Program-made: the position numbers and the translations under genes | Source: JBBTRN01 sp038065175 | GTDB lineage: Bacteria > Patescibacteriota > Doudnabacteria > UBA920 | Length of the DNA stretch: 21,565 nucleotides | Direction: 5' to 3' | NCBI GenBank assembly: GCA_038065175.1 | Contig: JBBTRN010000008.1 | Coordinates: forward strand, 1 to 21,565 | Notes under the pieces: generated by a model | The model's input: only the letters and a program-made list of their open reading frames with translations | Told to the model about the DNA's origin: nothing | Databases searched by the model: none | Part shown: positions 19,873-21,565 of the stretch, piece by piece | Layout: each line of letters starts with the position of its first letter | Numbering within the stretch: the first letter of the stretch is position 1

Positions 19873-19933
19873 TTTTTTTTAGACTGCGACGCGGAAAAAA
19901 GTAATGAAAGATGTTTATATTATTAGAATTACG

Positions 19934-19954
19934 AAAGTAAATAAAGTTTACTTT
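19934..19954 (+). promoter_or_regulatory. Inverted repeat upstream of second pilin, possible operator
   Basis: AAAGTAAA (19934-19941) / TTTACTTT (19947-19954) with a 5-bp centre, about 50 bp upstream of the predicted promoter. AT-rich, so chance is possible. Confidence 0.3.
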
Positions 19955-19981
19955 AAGTTTAACTATTACAATTCGGTCTAA

Positions 19982-20010
19982 TGGATGATTTTTATTTTTT
20001 GTGATATAAT
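19982..20010 (+). promoter_or_regulatory. Extended -10 promoter for the second pilin gene
   Basis: TGATATAAT (20002-20010): perfect TATAAT with an extended TGn element. The -35 position holds only TGGATG (19982-19987, 17-nt spacer). Confidence 0.6.
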
Positions 20011-20035
20011 TTTATTATAAAGCTAATATAAAAAA

Positions 20036-20596
20036 ATGCTGAAACAAAAATTTTCAAAGGGGTTCACGCTGATTGAACTATTGGTGGTAATCTCTATTAT
20101 TGGGCTTTTGGCTTCCGTAGTTTTGGTGGCTTTAAACAGTGCTAGGCAAAAATCCCGCGACGCCAAAAGGGTGGCTGACATGAACCAGTTTGCCAAAGCT
20201 TTGGAATTATATTTTAATTTCTGTAATTCTTACCCGGTAGTTACCGCCTCTACTACGCTTACCAGCTTCATGTCAATATTCCAGGGCACTGTGGCTAGCT
20301 GCGGAGCTAATGATGGCGCCGGAGGCGACGGCGGGATAGCATCAGCATCCTCCGGCACGGTCCTGGCGCGCTTTGCCACTGCTCCCACTCCCGGTGACTC
20401 CACCCTTTGCCAGGCAGGAAGCAATAATAGCTATGTTTATCGGTCTTTTGATAATACCAGTTTGACCACCCTCAGCGACGGCAGCGATACCTCCGCCGCC
20501 GGCTATGCCATAACTTTCTGCTTAGGCGACAATGTGGGGGGTGGCGGAGGTTTGCAGTCCGGCACCAGGAGGCTAACTCCAGGCGGGTTCCAGTAA
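20036..20596 (+). CDS. Type IV pilin-like protein, second copy
   Basis: 186 residues. Short leader MLKQKFSKG, then FTLIELLVVISIIGLLASVVLVAL, with the Gly/Phe cleavage site and Glu5. The helix continuation NSARQKSRDAKRVADMNQFAKALELYF is close to the first pilin (IARVKARDTQRVANIQQIMKALEFYY), so the pair probably arose by duplication. The C-terminal domain differs: Gly/Ser/Thr-rich with four cysteines and a glycine run (GGGGG) near the end. It may be a minor pilin or pseudopilin; assembly genes (pilB/C/D) are not in the window. No good ribosome-binding site; AT-rich leader. Confidence 0.9.
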   Translation: MLKQKFSKGFTLIELLVVISIIGLLASVVLVALNSARQKSRDAKRVADMNQFAKALELYFNFCNSYPVVTASTTLTSFMSIFQGTVASCGANDGAGGDGGIASASSGTVLARFATAPTPGDSTLCQAGSNNSYVYRSFDNTSLTTLSDGSDTSAAGYAITFCLGDNVGGGGGLQSGTRRLTPGGFQ

Positions 20597-20610
20597 ATCC
20601 TTTATTATAC

Positions 20611-20639
20611 TTGACAACAAGATGATAATTGTTTAAAAT
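20611..20639 (+). promoter_or_regulatory. Strong sigma-70 promoter upstream of a structured RNA / the 16S leader
   Basis: Perfect TTGACA (20611-20616) and TAAAAT (20634-20639), 17-nt spacer. No protein gene follows for the rest of the window; the next known product is 16S rRNA about 550 nt downstream. Confidence 0.75.
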
Positions 20640-20645
20640 TGTTAA

Positions 20646-20824
20646 GGGTTTAAGGGCATTAAATCTACCTGCTGTATTAAGCAGGAAGCGGAGATTAAAA
20701 AAGGCATAAATCAAGTTCAATTTTGCTCTTATGTATGCGGTGATTCACCGTAGATTATAAGGGATCCTCTAAACAGAGGAACTGAACATAATCCACTGGA
20801 GGCGGATGTGTTTTTTTTCGCCTC
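20646..20824 (+). ncRNA. Candidate structured RNA (unidentified) or 5' part of the rRNA leader
   Basis: Helices seen: AATCT/AGATT enclosing CCTGCT/AGCAGG (about 20660-20696), and GTTCA/TGAAC (about 20715-20786) enclosing two arms. The first arm is CTTAT/ATAAG plus TGCGGTG/CACCGTA (20728-20761); the second is TCCTCT/AGAGGA (20764-20779). Then GAGGCG/CGCCTC (20799-20824) has T8 in its loop. I cannot match it to 6S, tmRNA, RNase P or SRP RNA: the marker words of the last three are missing and the fold is branched rather than rod-like. Whether it ends near the T8 (20811-20818) or runs on into 16S is open. Confidence 0.4.
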
Positions 20825-20831
20825 AAATATA

Positions 20832-20925
20832 ACGCTGAATGGACGCAGATTAGTACGCAGAATTATCGCTGATAGATTCAGCGTGAAATCCGCGTAGTAA
20901 TCCGCGTGTATATCCGCGGTTCGCA
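20832..20925 (+). repeat. Inverted repeat with CGCAGAT/CCGCGTG words
   Basis: ACGCTGAAT (20832-20840) / ATTCAGCGT (20876-20884), with GGACGCAGATTAGTACGCAG inside and AATCCGCGTAGTAATCCGCG after it. Another dispersed-repeat family, here inside the 16S leader. Confidence 0.7.
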
Positions 20926-20956
20926 CTTTAACAGCTGAATAGTGACAGAAATATAT

Positions 20957-21050
20957 CCAGCACCGCTGTAAAATGCGGAGCTGGGTCTGGTAAAACAATT
21001 TCTTTGAGTTCTCCCCGGTTAAATGTTCTGCTTCGCAGAATTTAACTGGG
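20957..21050 (+). other. Two hairpins in the 16S upstream region
   Basis: First: CCAGCACCGC (20957-20966) / GCGGAGCTGG (20975-20984), one mismatch. Second: CCCGGTTAAA (21014-21023) / TTTAACTGGG (21041-21050), continued inward by TTCTGC/GCAGAA with loop TTC. No T run follows either, so they are more likely leader structure than terminators. Confidence 0.6.
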
Positions 21051-21107
21051 TAAAATGATAAGATCGTATAAGATTAGCGATTTAAAATAAATAATCTACC
21101 AGATTTT

Positions 21108-21188
21108 GTATCAACTTGATACGGATCAAAAATGGATTTGTACTCTCCTTCGTCCGCCTCGGCGGACTTCGGAAGAGTGCAACTTCGT

Positions 21189-21192
<4 letters not shown>
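21108..21192 (+). other. Palindromes immediately upstream of 16S rRNA
   Basis: GTATCAA-C-TTGATAC (21108-21122). GTCCGCC/GGCGGAC with loop TC (about 21151-21166), enclosed by ACTCT/AGAGT (the TCCGCC family again). TGCAAC/GTTGCA with loop TTC (about 21178-21192) abuts the mature 5' end. They could take part in precursor processing. Confidence 0.55.

Positions 21193-21565
<373 letters not shown>

Noticed and set aside
20646..20824. 6S RNA, tmRNA, RNase P or SRP RNA identity for the structured region
   Set aside because: No rod-like 6S fold, no tRNA-like ends, no RNase P or SRP marker words were found by eye; kept as unidentified.

Overview
The window looks like a piece of a Patescibacteria (Candidate Phyla Radiation) chromosome, probably of the Parcubacteria type. 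This is judged from three things: gene style (many genes without a Shine-Dalgarno site, compact housekeeping proteins, a low to moderate GC background), the 16S rRNA 5' end (divergent, e.g. ...ACTGCGACACGG...), and the many short palindromic repeats between genes. No transposase, CRISPR array or phage gene is visible. UGA acts as a stop (9834-9836, and the minus-strand gene ending at 5592), so the UGA=Gly code of some CPR lineages is not indicated.

Layout: the 3' part of ftsH (1-996); tRNA-Val(GAC) with its own promoter; rnc and smc; a DedA membrane protein; an isolated minus-strand orphan gene with promoter and terminator (5505-5947). Next comes a translation/ribosome block: rpsP, khpA, trmD, an RluD-type pseudouridine synthase, rplS, and a DUF4258/DUF2283 pair that resembles a toxin-antitoxin module. 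After a terminator come a small twin-arginine-signal protein, a convergent Mn-type superoxide dismutase, a short promoter/micro-ORF/terminator unit, rny and ymdB, a second small twin-arginine-signal protein, a SAM methyltransferase, a small membrane protein, yraN, an anchored extracytoplasmic protein whose N-terminus is interrupted by a stop codon, nusA, clpP, two tandem type IV pilin-like genes, a promoter followed by a structured untranslated region, and the first ~375 nt of 16S rRNA.

Functionally the block is mostly RNA metabolism and translation (RNase III, RNase Y, NusA, TrmD, RluD-type enzyme, KhpA, S16, L19, tRNA, 16S), with protein quality control (FtsH, ClpP), chromosome organisation (SMC) and surface/export functions (DedA, pilins, Tat-type precursors).

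The most striking property is repeat colonisation. At least ten families of short palindromic elements sit directly upstream of start codons, and several families also occur in frame inside conserved genes (smc, rpsP, trmD twice, the rluD-like gene, ymdB, nusA). One 53-bp element has perfect 17-bp terminal inverted repeats and a 5-bp flanking direct repeat, the signature of a miniature transposable element. Other points of interest are a short SMC with no recognisable hinge, a candidate structured RNA upstream of 16S, and a possible leader/attenuator ahead of rny.
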